From positions 1 to 64,000 of the forward strand of contig NZ_CANLZW010000004.1 of the NCBI RefSeq assembly GCF_947495625.1: a DNA stretch of 64,000 nt, read 5' to 3'. The notes under the pieces are model-generated. The model made no database searches and had not been told where the DNA came from. It saw only the letters and a list, made by a program, of their open reading frames with translations. Both the position numbers and the translations under genes were made by a program. This DNA comes from an uncultured Cocleimonas sp. (GTDB taxonomy: Bacteria; Pseudomonadota; Gammaproteobacteria; Thiotrichales; Thiotrichaceae). Of this stretch, positions 9,834-19,072 are shown piece after piece (the stretch's first letter is position 1; the number at the start of each line of letters is the position of its first letter).

Positions 9834-11588
9834 ATGAATCTATCCCGAACGATTGCCAAAAAAATCCTTAAAGGATTCAATAAACACTTTAGAATTTTTA
9901 CTGAAATTACCGCAGGCGCTCAAGCCAGATTTGAAACGTGTGACTGGAAAGCGGATCGATTGGCATCTCGACATAGAATTGAATTTTACGATTCTCGTGT
10001 AAAAGAAACCGTCAAATACTTAAAAGAGAATTTTGATACCCGTCCAGAAACATTTGATCAGGATTGTTGGAAAAAAGTAAAAGGGCACTTCATACTGCTG
10101 TTACAAAATCATCAACAGCCAGAACTTGCAGAAACTTTCTTTAATTCAGTTTTCTGTCGAATATTCCCCATTGAATTTTACACCAACCTGAATATATTTC
10201 TCAGAAGCTCTGTTGCTACTGAATATATTGATTCTGAAGTGCCTACCTACGAAGCGTATTACCCTGCCAATACAAGTTTTTACAAAGCGATCAAGCTGAT
10301 TCTCAATCATTCAACTTTATCCATACCGTTTGAAAACTGTCATAGAGATTGCCGTCATATGGCAAAGTCTATCTGCAAATATATGAAGCATGGTAAGCGT
10401 GATGCGGATCTGAATTTTCAGTTTCAGGTTATCAATGCGCTTTTCTACAGAAACAAAGCCGCTTACATTGTAGGCAAAGCGATCAATGGGCATAACGAAT
10501 ATCCGTTTGCAATTCCTTTACTGAATAATGAAAAAGGCGGCATTTATACGGATGCATTGTTAATTGGCGAAGATTCAGTATCACGACTTTTCAGTTTTTC
10601 GTATGCTTATTTTATGGTGGAACACCCAGTTCCTTCGGCTATTGTTAGTTTTTTGCAAAAGCTGATGCCACAAAGAAAAAAGGAAGCTTTGTATTCTTCT
10701 ATCGGCTTACACAAACAAGGTAAAACTGATTTTTACCGAGGCTTTCTACATCATTTAGACTATTCAGACGACGACTTAATCCTGGCCCCGGGTATACCGG
10801 GAATGGTTATGTCAGTATTTACTCTGGCTTCTTATCCTTATGTATTTAAGCTGATTCGAGATCATTTTGCGCCACCCAAAGAAATAACGCGTCAACAAGT
10901 TGAAGAAAAATATCAATTAGTAAAACAGCATGACCGTGTTGGCAGAATGGCAGACACTCTTGAATTTTCAGAAGTATTATTACCACTAAATCGCTTCACA
11001 GAAGATTTACTGAAAGACTTAGAATCAACGTGTAAAAGTAGTATTCGCATTGTTGAAGATCGCAACGGCGTGAAACAACTGAATATTAAACACATGTATA
11101 TTGAAAGACGCATGCAACCACTGAATATGGCTTTGGAAGAAGCAGAACGCAAAGGTCGTTTAGACGAAATCGATACACTGATTTTATCATTTGGCGATGC
11201 AATCAAAGAGCTCTGTGCGGCAAATATATTTCCCGGTGATTTATTATATAAAAACTTTGGCGTAACGCGTTTACGTCGAGTAGTGTTTTATGACTACGAT
11301 GAAATTGTCTACCTAACCGATTGCAACTTCAGAAAGATTCCCGCACCACGAAATCCCCAAGAACTAATGGCTGCAGAGCCTTGGTATAGTGTTGGGCCTG
11401 ACGATGTTTTCCCTGAAGAGTTTGCGCGATTTTTATTAGGTAACGACCACATAAAAGCAGCTTTCATGAAATATCATGCTGATTTACTGGATGCTAACTT
11501 CTGGATTCAAAAACAGGAAAATATCAAGAATGGTATTTTTGAAGATGTATTCCCGTATCCACAAAAATTCCGTCTAAAGCGAGATTAA
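9834..11588 (+). CDS. aceK: Isocitrate dehydrogenase kinase/phosphatase
   Basis: Bifunctional enzyme that inactivates isocitrate dehydrogenase by phosphorylation and restores it by dephosphorylation, steering carbon between the TCA cycle and the glyoxylate bypass. The 584-residue protein matches AceK over its length, including the N-terminal IFTEITAGAQARFE stretch, the ATP-site region APGIPGMVMSVFTL, the RRMQPLNMAL segment, and the FGVTRLRRVVFYDYDEI block near residue 475. Unlike in E. coli it stands alone, divergent from malate synthase G rather than downstream of aceBA. Its presence predicts an isocitrate lyase elsewhere. Confidence 0.96.
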   Translation: MNLSRTIAKKILKGFNKHFRIFTEITAGAQARFETCDWKADRLASRHRIEFYDSRVKETVKYLKENFDTRPETFDQDCWKKVKGHFILLLQNHQQPELAETFFNSVFCRIFPIEFYTNLNIFLRSSVATEYIDSEVPTYEAYYPANTSFYKAIKLILNHSTLSIPFENCHRDCRHMAKSICKYMKHGKRDADLNFQFQVINALFYRNKAAYIVGKAINGHNEYPFAIPLLNNEKGGIYTDALLIGEDSVSRLFSFSYAYFMVEHPVPSAIVSFLQKLMPQRKKEALYSSIGLHKQGKTDFYRGFLHHLDYSDDDLILAPGIPGMVMSVFTLASYPYVFKLIRDHFAPPKEITRQQVEEKYQLVKQHDRVGRMADTLEFSEVLLPLNRFTEDLLKDLESTCKSSIRIVEDRNGVKQLNIKHMYIERRMQPLNMALEEAERKGRLDEIDTLILSFGDAIKELCAANIFPGDLLYKNFGVTRLRRVVFYDYDEIVYLTDCNFRKIPAPRNPQELMAAEPWYSVGPDDVFPEEFARFLLGNDHIKAAFMKYHADLLDANFWIQKQENIKNGIFEDVFPYPQKFRLKRD

Positions 11589-11756
11589 ACAGGCAATAGA
11601 ATACATGTAGGCTATTAGAAAACTGATAGTCTATGTAATGAATATGGGGCTAAATTGATAGCCGAATAATTCTGAGTTTGAGTGGAGGGGATATGACTTG
11701 CTGTTTTAAAGCTATGTTATAGCTGTGTTAAATTAAAACAGTTAAAGTTTACTGCC

Positions 11757-11975
11757 TTATTTACTACGGTAGGTGATACGACCTTTAGTCAAATCATAAG
11801 GTGTTAACTGGACAGTGACTTGGTCACCCGTAAGTATGCGAATGTAATTCTTACGCATACGACCAGAAATATGGGCATTTACAATATGTCCATTTTCCAA
11901 CTCAACTTTGAATGTAGTATTAGGTAGTGTTTCAACTACTGTTCCTTCCATTTCTATACTTTCTTCTTTTGCCAT
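11757..11975 (-). CDS. infA: Translation initiation factor IF-1
   Basis: A 72-residue S1-fold protein that binds the ribosomal A site during initiation. The start chosen gives [20 protein letters not shown], which aligns with the canonical N terminus. The frame is open 14 codons further upstream to another ATG at 12017, but that extension is absent from the family and has no ribosome-binding site. The core has the expected [19 protein letters not shown] and the GRITYRSK ending. It is divergent from the fatty-acid cluster. Confidence 0.95.
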   Translation of the reverse strand: MAKEESIEMEGTVVETLPNTTFKVELENGHIVNAHISGRMRKNYIRILTGDQVTVQLTPYDLTKGRITYRSK

Positions 11976-12300
11976 GCTTTTAAATCTAGTTCCTTTTGGA
12001 GTCGGCGTATTATCCATTACTTACTATATTTAACAAGTAATTTCTGCCTATTATGATAATCCAGAGCTTAACCCTGTATTTATTTCCATTATAAATACCA
12101 AACTTGATTAAAGCTTGTGATAAGTTCTGTTCTGAGGAGATTTTGATACGAAGTGAGTGTAATTGAATTTATGCATTTAACCCGTGTTTACACAGTAACT
12201 GTGTGATACTTATAATCTTAATCTTCAACATATTAGAGTGTGCATAATCACCTAATACATATATCATATGGGCGGAATTTTACATCACAAGGATTTTATA
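11976..12300. other. Divergent regulatory gap between infA and fabD
   Basis: About 325 AT-rich bases without a gene. It must carry promoters for infA and fabD. The clearest element is the fabD-facing promoter and palindrome at 12187-12216, described separately. Confidence 0.6.
12187..12216 (+). promoter_or_regulatory. Candidate fabD promoter with internal palindrome
   Basis: TTTACA (12187-12192) and TATAAT (12211-12216) are separated by 18 bases. Overlapping the -35 and spacer is the perfect palindrome ACACAGT-A-ACTGTGT (12190-12204), an arrangement suited to a repressor operator. The fabD ATG lies 85 bases downstream of the -10. The regulator is unknown. Confidence 0.55.
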
Positions 12301-13236
12301 ATGCAATTTGCAGCGGTTTTTCCAGGTCAAGGTTCTCAGTCAATAGGCATGTTAGGTGAATTGGCAACAGAATACCCAGAAATAAAAGCAACTTTCGAAG
12401 AAGCATCAGATGCAATCGGTAAAGACTTGTGGTCGATGACTATTGCAGATGACGCGACTGAACTTAATAACACTGAAAACACTCAGCCAGTTATGTTAGC
12501 GGCAGGCGTATCAGTCTGGAATTTATGGCTAAAAGTAGGGGGGTGTACTCCAGTTGGTATGGCAGGCCATAGCTTAGGTGAGTATTCCGCCTTAGTTGCT
12601 GCTGGCGTATTAGATTTTAAAGACGCTATGCAATTAGTGGCAAAACGTTCTAGCTTGATGCAACAGGCAGTTCCAGCTGGCGAAGGTGCAATGGCTGCAA
12701 TACTTGGTCTGGAAGATGATCAGATTGTAGAAATTTGTGGCTCAGTAGGGGAAGGAATAGTTGAAGCAGTTAATTTCAACTCACCCGGTCAGGTTGTTAT
12801 TGCAGGTAACACAGCATCTGTGGATGTGGCGATTGAAAAATTAACAAAAGCTGGTGCAAAACGTGCGATTAAACTTCCTGTTAGTGTTCCGTCACACTGT
12901 AGCCTAATGAAAGATGCAGCTACACAATTAAGCGAAAGCCTATTAGCTACTACTTTTAACAATGCTGAATTTGAAGTTTTACAGAATGTTGAAGCGAAAA
13001 GTTACGCAGATGCTTCAGAAAAACAATCAGCATTGGCAAAACAACTTTATAAGCCAGTGCTTTGGACTGATACCGTCAACAATCTAAATAAAGTGCAAGG
13101 CGCTGACACCATTATTGAATTTGGTCCTGGTAAAGTGTTGTTTGGCTTAAACAGAAGAATTAACAGAGCGCTCGGTAGCTTTTATGTGAGTGATCCCGCA
13201 TCACTAGACAAAGCACTTGAGGCATGTAACGCATAA
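12301..13236 (+). CDS. fabD: Malonyl-CoA:ACP transacylase
   Basis: Transfers malonyl groups from CoA to acyl carrier protein for fatty-acid elongation. The 311-residue product starts MQFAAVFPGQGSQS; AAGGA lies 8 bases upstream, so this ATG is preferred over one 33 bases earlier. The nucleophile is Ser91 in GHSLGEYS, and the catalytic His lies in PVSVPSHCSLM. Residues 78-83 (KVGGCT) are encoded by an in-frame copy of the G6 motif. FabD homologues are the same length here, so no insertion occurred. It heads fabD-fabG-acpP-fabF; plsX and fabH are not adjacent. Confidence 0.97.
   Translation: MQFAAVFPGQGSQSIGMLGELATEYPEIKATFEEASDAIGKDLWSMTIADDATELNNTENTQPVMLAAGVSVWNLWLKVGGCTPVGMAGHSLGEYSALVAAGVLDFKDAMQLVAKRSSLMQQAVPAGEGAMAAILGLEDDQIVEICGSVGEGIVEAVNFNSPGQVVIAGNTASVDVAIEKLTKAGAKRAIKLPVSVPSHCSLMKDAATQLSESLLATTFNNAEFEVLQNVEAKSYADASEKQSALAKQLYKPVLWTDTVNNLNKVQGADTIIEFGPGKVLFGLNRRINRALGSFYVSDPASLDKALEACNA
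12532..12547 (+). repeat. G6-motif repeat copy 6, inside fabD
   Basis: AAAGTAGGGGGGTGTA matches the motif at 14 of 16 bases, with an extra A before it as in several intergenic copies. It is read in frame as Lys-Val-Gly-Gly-Cys-Thr just ahead of the active-site GHSLG loop. It is the only clear copy within a gene in this window. Confidence 0.75.
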
Positions 13237-13305
13237 CTAAACTGTAAAAGAAATCATATAAGAACCAGCACAGAATAAACCGCTTAATAGATAGGAGAAG
13301 AATAC

Positions 13306-14052
13306 GTGATTAATTTAGAAGGAAAAGTAACACTTGTAACAGGCGCCAGCAGAGGAATCGGCAAAGCCATTGCTGAATCACTGGGTAAAGCGGGCGCAAC
13401 GGTTATCGGAACTGCTACCAGCGAATCAGGGGCTGATTCGATTAGTGCATACTTTAAAGAAGCTGGAATCAATGGTGTCGGCAAAGTTTTAAACGTAACG
13501 GAAACTGATTCTATTGATGGCTTAATAAAAGACATCACTACTGAATTTGGAGCTATCACAATACTTGTAAACAATGCTGGTATCACTCGCGATAACTTGA
13601 TGTTAAGAATGAAAGAAGATGAGTGGAACGATATTATATCGACCAATCTTACTTCTGTTTACAGACTTAGCAAAGCCTGCTTAAAAGGCATGATGAAAGC
13701 CAAGCAGGGACGCATCATTTCAATCTCTTCTGTTGTTGGCGCTACCGGTAATGCAGGTCAGGCAAATTATGCGGCAGCAAAAGCTGGCGTAGTAGGTTTC
13801 TCAAAATCTCTGGCACAGGAAATTGGCTCTAGAGGAATTACCGTCAATGTGGTTGCGCCTGGTTTTATCGATACCGATATGACACGTGAATTATCAGATG
13901 ATCAAAGAGATGCTCTGCTAAAGAACATTCCTCTGGGCAAACTAGGACAATCAGAAGATATTGCAAATGCAGTACTGTTTTTATCTTCTGATATGGGTGC
14001 TTATATTTCAGGAGAGACACTGCACGTCAATGGTGGCATGTATATGTCTTAA
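13306..14052 (+). CDS. fabG: 3-oxoacyl-ACP reductase
   Basis: NADPH-dependent short-chain dehydrogenase reducing beta-ketoacyl-ACP. The 248-residue protein has the TGASRGIGKA cofactor loop (residues 13-22), NNAGIT, the catalytic Ser in ISSVVGATG, the YAAAKAG Tyr/Lys pair, and the PGFIDTDMT segment. It starts with GTG at 13306, preceded by AGGAG about 8 bases upstream. It lies 69 bases after fabD and before acpP, the standard order. Confidence 0.97.
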   Translation: MINLEGKVTLVTGASRGIGKAIAESLGKAGATVIGTATSESGADSISAYFKEAGINGVGKVLNVTETDSIDGLIKDITTEFGAITILVNNAGITRDNLMLRMKEDEWNDIISTNLTSVYRLSKACLKGMMKAKQGRIISISSVVGATGNAGQANYAAAKAGVVGFSKSLAQEIGSRGITVNVVAPGFIDTDMTRELSDDQRDALLKNIPLGKLGQSEDIANAVLFLSSDMGAYISGETLHVNGGMYMS

Positions 14053-14071
14053 ATATTAGGCAATTAATCGG

Positions 14072-14110
14072 CACAATATAATTGTGTCGATGCTTGAATT
14101 TCTCTACAAT
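14072..14110 (+). promoter_or_regulatory. Candidate acpP promoter and palindrome
   Basis: TTGTGT (14082-14087) and TACAAT (14105-14110) are 17 bases apart. The perfect inverted repeat CACAAT-ATA-ATTGTG overlaps the -35. An own promoter for acpP is expected because acyl carrier protein is needed in large amounts. The palindrome is of the same ACA/TGT type as the one at the fabD promoter but is not the same sequence. Confidence 0.5.
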
Positions 14111-14168
14111 AGCCTAATCATATATTCAGTACGAATATGTTTTTTTTAAATTAAAGGAATAAACAATC

Positions 14169-14405
14169 ATGAGTGATGTTGAAGCACGCGTTAAAGGTGT
14201 CGTAGTAGAACAATTAGGAGTTGATGAGTCTGAAGTTACAAATGCAGCTTCTTTTGTCGATGATTTGGGCGCGGACTCATTAGATACTGTTGAGTTAGTT
14301 ATGGCTCTTGAAGAAGAATTCGGAACTGAAATTCCAGATGAAGAAGCAGAAAAAATTACTACAGTTCAGTTAGCGATTGACTACGTAAATAATAACCAAG
14401 GTTAA
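14169..14405 (+). CDS. acpP: Acyl carrier protein
   Basis: The 78-residue acidic carrier of acyl chains in fatty-acid synthesis. The phosphopantetheine attachment Ser37 lies in the canonical [18 protein letters not shown] context. AAAGGA precedes the ATG by about 9 bases. It has its own likely promoter in the 116-base gap after fabG and a hairpin terminator downstream, which probably sets its level apart from its neighbours. Confidence 0.98.
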   Translation: MSDVEARVKGVVVEQLGVDESEVTNAASFVDDLGADSLDTVELVMALEEEFGTEIPDEEAEKITTVQLAIDYVNNNQG

Positions 14406-14430
14406 TTATTAGTCACAAAAGCTGTGAGAA

Positions 14431-14492
14431 AACCGCAGAACTATTTAGCCTTGAGAGTTACTTGAGCTTCTATAGTCGCTGCGGTTTTTTTA
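14431..14492 (+). terminator. Intrinsic terminator after acpP
   Basis: AACCGCAG (14431-14438) pairs with CTGCGGTT (14479-14486), with an inner ACTAT/ATAGT pairing, and seven T residues follow the outer arm. It lies 26 bases after the acpP stop and would attenuate readthrough into fabF. Confidence 0.75.
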
Positions 14493-14521
14493 TATTGTTT
14501 TATCAAAAATAGGATTTTCTA

Positions 14522-15766
14522 GTGTCAAAACGTCGAGTAGTTGTTACAGGTCTTGGAATTGTTTCTCCCGTAGGTTCTCAAATAGAGAAAGCCTGGAAAA
14601 ATATCATTGAAGGTGTCAGCGGTATCAATAAGATATCACCTGATTTATTTGATGCGACTGACTTTTCTGTAAAAATTGCAGGAAACGTTGATGACTTTAA
14701 TCCTACCGATTACATCACCCCCAAAGACCAGAAAAAAATGGATCCATTTATCCATTATGGTATTGGCGCTGGAACTGATGCACTTAGAGATTCTGGTTTA
14801 ATTGTAACCGATGAGAATGCAGATAGAATTGGCGTAATTGTCGGATCTGGAATCGGTGGTGTAGGCTCTATTGAAAAGAACAGCAAAGCCTTTTTAAACG
14901 GTGGACCACGTAAGATTTCACCTTTCTTTGTTCCTAGTACCATAGTAAATATGGTTGCAGGTAACTTATCTATCATGCATGGCTTAAAAGGTCATAACAT
15001 GTCTCCTGTATCTGCTTGTGCAACAGCAACCCATAGTATTGGTGATGCAGCGCGTATGATTAGTTATGGTGATGCAGACGTGATGCTCGGCGGTGGTGCA
15101 GAAATGTGTTCAACCCCATTAGGAATTGGTGGATTTGCAGCGATGCGTGCGCTATCAACACGTAACGATGATCCAGAAGCAGCAAGTCGCCCATGGGATA
15201 AAGATCGCGATGGGTTCGTCCTTGGTGATGGTGCTGGTGTATTAATTTTAGAAGAATATGAACACGCTAAAGCGCGTGGTGCTGAAATTTACTGTGAACT
15301 TGCTGGTTTTGGCATGAGTAGTGATGCTTATCATATGAGTGCACCACTAACGACTGGTGAAGGTGGAGCGCGTTGTATGAATCACGCACTCAAAGATGCT
15401 GGTTTGAACCCGGAAGATATTGATTATATCAATGCACACGGTACTTCTACACCTGCTGGCGATGTTGCAGAAACCAATGGCATTAAACTGGCCTTAGGCG
15501 ATCATGCTAAGAAAGTAGCTGTTAGCTCAACAAAATCTATGACAGGTCATTTACTAGGTGCTGCAGGCGGTATTGAAGCAGTATTCAGTGTGCTGGCACT
15601 TCGAGATCAAATTCTTCCACCTACGATTAACCTAGACAATCAAGATCCAGAATGTGATTTAGATTATGTCCCTAATACTGCGCGTGATGCCAAAATTGAA
15701 GTTGCGATGAGTAACTCATTTGGTTTCGGTGGTACAAATGGTACGTTAATCTTTAAAAAGATTTAA
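14522..15766 (+). CDS. fabF: 3-oxoacyl-ACP synthase II
   Basis: Elongating condensing enzyme. The 414-residue protein has the nucleophile Cys166 in SACATATHS, and the two active-site histidines in [11 protein letters not shown] and [11 protein letters not shown]. It starts with GTG at 14522 ([12 protein letters not shown]), the usual FabF N terminus. It ends the fatty-acid part of the cluster; pabC, which often follows, is absent and mltG comes next. Confidence 0.97.
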   Translation: MSKRRVVVTGLGIVSPVGSQIEKAWKNIIEGVSGINKISPDLFDATDFSVKIAGNVDDFNPTDYITPKDQKKMDPFIHYGIGAGTDALRDSGLIVTDENADRIGVIVGSGIGGVGSIEKNSKAFLNGGPRKISPFFVPSTIVNMVAGNLSIMHGLKGHNMSPVSACATATHSIGDAARMISYGDADVMLGGGAEMCSTPLGIGGFAAMRALSTRNDDPEAASRPWDKDRDGFVLGDGAGVLILEEYEHAKARGAEIYCELAGFGMSSDAYHMSAPLTTGEGGARCMNHALKDAGLNPEDIDYINAHGTSTPAGDVAETNGIKLALGDHAKKVAVSSTKSMTGHLLGAAGGIEAVFSVLALRDQILPPTINLDNQDPECDLDYVPNTARDAKIEVAMSNSFGFGGTNGTLIFKKI

Positions 15767-15825
15767 TTTAATCAGTTAACGTATTATTTGATATTTTTAT
15801 TAAAATCATATTAAACAAGTAATTA

Positions 15826-15848
15826 GAAGAAGCTTTTAAAGCTTCTTC
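15826..15848 (+). terminator. Hairpin between fabF and mltG
   Basis: The arms GAAGAAGCTTT and AAAGCTTCTTC form a perfect 11-base inverted repeat around one base. No T run follows, so it is a weak terminator or an RNA-processing or stability hairpin rather than a classic intrinsic terminator. Confidence 0.5.
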
Positions 15849-15880
15849 CGGTATTTATAGCGAATAAATAGAGAGGAAAC

Positions 15881-16915
15881 ATGAGATTCTTTTTTAAAGT
15901 GTTCTTACCTCTTTTTCTTATAATTGCGGGTGCAGCATCATTCTATGCCTACACTCAATTCAATGCCTTCAAAGCAACTAAACTGTCTAACGATGTAGCT
16001 AGCTTTGAAATTAAAAAAGGCAGCAATATAAAAACAGTTGCAAAGAATTTAGAACAAAACGAAATTCTTAGACCCGCCATTCTCACTAGAATTCTTGCCA
16101 GAATTACTAAACAAGACACCAAAATCAAAGCCGGTGAATACGCTCTTAAAAAAGACATGACACCCAATGATGTTTTAACATTATTTGCATCAGGCAAAAC
16201 CATTCAATATCAAACACGAATTCCTGAAGGAACAAAGTTTGGTGAAATCGTTGAAATAATTAAAAGTGATAAAAATTTAAAACAAACACTGACCGATGAT
16301 GATTATAAAAATATCATGTCAAAACTTAAAACCAAGTATCAGCATCATAAACCAGAGGGCTGGTTTTACCCTGATACATTTAGTTATCCAAGAAATACCA
16401 CAGACCTACAATTTCTACAGCGTAGCCATAATGCGATGCTTAAATTACTCAATAAGGAATGGGGAAAACGTAAGCCATTTAAAGGGATAAAAACACCTTA
16501 CGATGCATTGATCCTTGCCTCTATTATTGAAAAGGAAACAGGTACTCCTGATGATCGTGGAAAAGTAGCACGCGTGTTTATCAATCGCTTAAAAAAAGGC
16601 ATGCTATTGCAAACAGATCCAACAGTAATTTACGGCATGGGTGATAAATACCAGGGAAATATTAGAAAAAAAGATTTGCTAAAAGATACTCCCTATAACA
16701 CTTATACCAGAAAAGGTTTAACACCCACGCCTATTGCTACACCCAGTGCTGCTTCTATTAAAGCCGCTTTTAATCCAGCTGAAGGCGATATGTTATATTT
16801 TGTCGCCAAGGGCGATGGTTACTCTCACTTTTCTAAGACCTATAAAGAACATAAAAAAGCCGTTATTAAATACTTGCTAGGTGGCAAGGCAAGTCGCTAC
16901 AAAGGAAGTCAATGA
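15881..16915 (+). CDS. mltG: Endolytic murein transglycosylase MltG
   Basis: Inner-membrane lytic transglycosylase that cuts nascent peptidoglycan and may set strand length. The 344-residue protein has one N-terminal membrane helix (residues 4-24), a LysM-like region (about 40-115), and the YceG catalytic domain with the glutamate in LASIIEKETG and the FINRLKKGMLLQTDPTVIYG block. AGAGAGGA precedes the ATG. Its stop overlaps the tmk start as ATGA, so the two genes are translationally coupled. Confidence 0.95.
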   Translation: MRFFFKVFLPLFLIIAGAASFYAYTQFNAFKATKLSNDVASFEIKKGSNIKTVAKNLEQNEILRPAILTRILARITKQDTKIKAGEYALKKDMTPNDVLTLFASGKTIQYQTRIPEGTKFGEIVEIIKSDKNLKQTLTDDDYKNIMSKLKTKYQHHKPEGWFYPDTFSYPRNTTDLQFLQRSHNAMLKLLNKEWGKRKPFKGIKTPYDALILASIIEKETGTPDDRGKVARVFINRLKKGMLLQTDPTVIYGMGDKYQGNIRKKDLLKDTPYNTYTRKGLTPTPIATPSAASIKAAFNPAEGDMLYFVAKGDGYSHFSKTYKEHKKAVIKYLLGGKASRYKGSQ

Positions 16916-17556
16916 ATCAGATAACTGATACAAATAACGGCCAAGGTTTGTTCATCACATTCGAAGGTGTTGAAGGTGCGGGTAAAACAACTAATATTGA
17001 GTATATAGCTGAAAAGATAATAGCATCCGGACATGAAATACTGCTAACCAGAGAGCCGGGTGGAACTGAATTAGGTGAAGCGATTCGTGAATTACTGATA
17101 TCTAAAGAATTTCCAGAAATGCATCACAATACTGAATTATTACTGATGTTTGCTGCAAGAGCCGAGCACCTACAACGCAAAATCATTCCAGCACTAGAAC
17201 AAGGTAAATGGGTCTTATGTGACCGCTTTACAGATGCGACTTATGCATATCAAGGAGCAGGACGAGACATTGATCAGGATAACATACAAATATTAGAGAA
17301 CCTGGTACAGGGAACTTTACGACCTGACTACACTTTCCTTTTTGATATTGATGCTGATATTGGCTTAGCAAGGGCAAGGAGCAGGGGAGAGACAGATCGT
17401 TTCGAACAGCAGCATATAGACTTCTTTAATCGTGTAAGGTCTGCCTACTTGAAAATGGCAGATGAAAACCAAAAACGTTATCGTATCGTGAATGCTCAAT
17501 ATGATTTGCAAACCGTTCAAACTCAAATAGATAAATTATTGAGTCAGATTCTATAA
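16912..17556 (+). CDS. tmk: Thymidylate kinase
   Basis: Phosphorylates dTMP to dTDP. The 214-residue protein has the P-loop EGVEGAGKT (about 18-26), the DR[FY] motif as LCDRFTDATYAYQGAGR, and the lid segment with RARSRGETDRFE. It overlaps mltG by four bases and holB by one, as in many gammaproteobacteria. Confidence 0.97.
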   Translation: MNQITDTNNGQGLFITFEGVEGAGKTTNIEYIAEKIIASGHEILLTREPGGTELGEAIRELLISKEFPEMHHNTELLLMFAARAEHLQRKIIPALEQGKWVLCDRFTDATYAYQGAGRDIDQDNIQILENLVQGTLRPDYTFLFDIDADIGLARARSRGETDRFEQQHIDFFNRVRSAYLKMADENQKRYRIVNAQYDLQTVQTQIDKLLSQIL

Positions 17557-18587
17557 TGCAAGATAGCACTCACAATCCAGTTAAAGCCCAACAACCAAAT
17601 GCTAAATCATTCCCCTGGCATGAAAAAAACTGGAAGTATTTTACCCAGGCTCGTACTTCGGATCATCTACCACATGCTTTATTACTGGTAGGGGAAGAGG
17701 GTATTGGTAAATATTTTTTAGCTGAAAGAATGGCTAAATCTTTACTCTGCATACAACCAGTAGCATTCGAAGCCTGTGGTAACTGTCAGTCATGCAAGAC
17801 CTATGAATCGGGGGCGAACCCTGATTACACTAAAATAGAATTGGCTGAAGACAAGCAACAAATTAGTGTTGATCAAATACGAAAATTGAGTGAGTTTTTA
17901 ACCTATAGCCGAAGTTTTAACACACATCGCGTAGCCATTATTAATCCAATAGAAAGGATGAATAATAATGCGGCCAATAGCTTACTCAAGTCACTGGAAG
18001 AACCCGCAAATAACAGTGTCATCATTCTGGTGGCTTCTCATTTAGGTAAAATATTGCCGACCATCAAAAGTCGCTGCCAATTAATTTCAGTTGCTAGTCC
18101 AACACACAATCAGGCTTTAGATTGGTTTAAACAGAATCATGCTGAAGTGGAACAAGCTGAATTGCGTTTAAATATAGCGGCTTATAAACCGTTAAAAGCA
18201 TTGAGTATTACTGATGAAGATATCACCCAAAGATCAAACTTTCTGGAGGATCTAAGCAATATAGTTAACGGCAATTTGAGTGTTGTTGCTACCGCTAAAA
18301 AGTGGGAAAAAATCAATCTTGAGTTGATTCTTAATTGGCAAATCACCTGGGCACAACAACTGATAAAAGAAGCTGAATGTGGTTCTTCAACGTCAGAAAA
18401 TAATAACAATAATGAAACAGACAGGCTTAATCAAATTCAACATGCCTTATTCTCACAAATAAAGCCCGATAAACATTGGCAGTTATATCAACAACTGATT
18501 AAGCAAAAACAGTATATCCATACGTCTGTTAATACTCTGATGTTTATTGAAAACATGTTACTGTTATGGCTAGAAGCAGGTAGATAA
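17556..18587 (+). CDS. holB: DNA polymerase III delta-prime subunit
   Basis: Clamp-loader subunit partnering DnaX and HolA. The 343-residue protein has an AAA+-like fold with the degenerate nucleotide loop LLVGEEGIGKYFLAE, a Cys4 zinc module with CGNCQSC, and the sensor region NNNAANSLLKSLEEP. The ATG overlaps the tmk stop by one base (TAATG). It is followed by a pilZ gene as usual. Confidence 0.94.
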   Translation: MQDSTHNPVKAQQPNAKSFPWHEKNWKYFTQARTSDHLPHALLLVGEEGIGKYFLAERMAKSLLCIQPVAFEACGNCQSCKTYESGANPDYTKIELAEDKQQISVDQIRKLSEFLTYSRSFNTHRVAIINPIERMNNNAANSLLKSLEEPANNSVIILVASHLGKILPTIKSRCQLISVASPTHNQALDWFKQNHAEVEQAELRLNIAAYKPLKALSITDEDITQRSNFLEDLSNIVNGNLSVVATAKKWEKINLELILNWQITWAQQLIKEAECGSSTSENNNNNETDRLNQIQHALFSQIKPDKHWQLYQQLIKQKQYIHTSVNTLMFIENMLLLWLEAGR

Positions 18588-18670
18588 AACTGATAAATAA
18601 AAATACATAATTTCAGTCACTTAACCGCATTTAAAACAATAATTACAACAAAATATAGTCGCGTATAATT

Positions 18671-19072
18671 ATGGATATTCAAGAAGATAACATCAAACAC
18701 ACAAACGCTGTTGCTGCAAAAGAACAAGAAGAAAAGCCACAAAGAACCATTTTAAAACTGACACTCAACGATGTTGCGGCACTTCATTCTAGCTTTATGC
18801 CTTTTGTTAGAGGTGGAGCCATCTTTGTTCCCACTAAAAGTGAAACATTCAATTTTGGGGATGAAATCATTGTTTCTATGCACCTCAAATCAACGGATAA
18901 GAAACTCGCCATTCCGGGTAAAGTCATGTGGATTGCGCCTGAATCATGTGAGCGTGGAACACAAGGCTTAGGTATTCAGTTCATAGGCACAACAAAAGCC
19001 AAAGTAAAATTGATCATTGAAACTATGCTGGGCAATAGAGCAAACGTACCACCGTTAGTGCGTAATTATTAA
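18671..19072 (+). CDS. pilZ: PilZ domain protein, type IV pilus class
   Basis: A 133-residue single-domain protein. The core LALNDV-like start, the FVRGGAIFVPT strand and GKVMWIAPE fit the PilZ family found after holB in gammaproteobacteria; this group is needed for type IV pilus assembly and often lacks c-di-GMP binding. The RxxxR and DxSxxG c-di-GMP motifs are not evident here. Its presence suggests the organism makes type IV pili, which are also the DNA-uptake machine in competent species. Confidence 0.88.
   Translation: MDIQEDNIKHTNAVAAKEQEEKPQRTILKLTLNDVAALHSSFMPFVRGGAIFVPTKSETFNFGDEIIVSMHLKSTDKKLAIPGKVMWIAPESCERGTQGLGIQFIGTTKAKVKLIIETMLGNRANVPPLVRNY

Noticed and set aside
11976-12017. 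Fourteen-codon N-terminal extension of IF-1
   Set aside because: The extension is absent from IF-1 homologues and has no ribosome-binding site; the MAKEES start is preferred.
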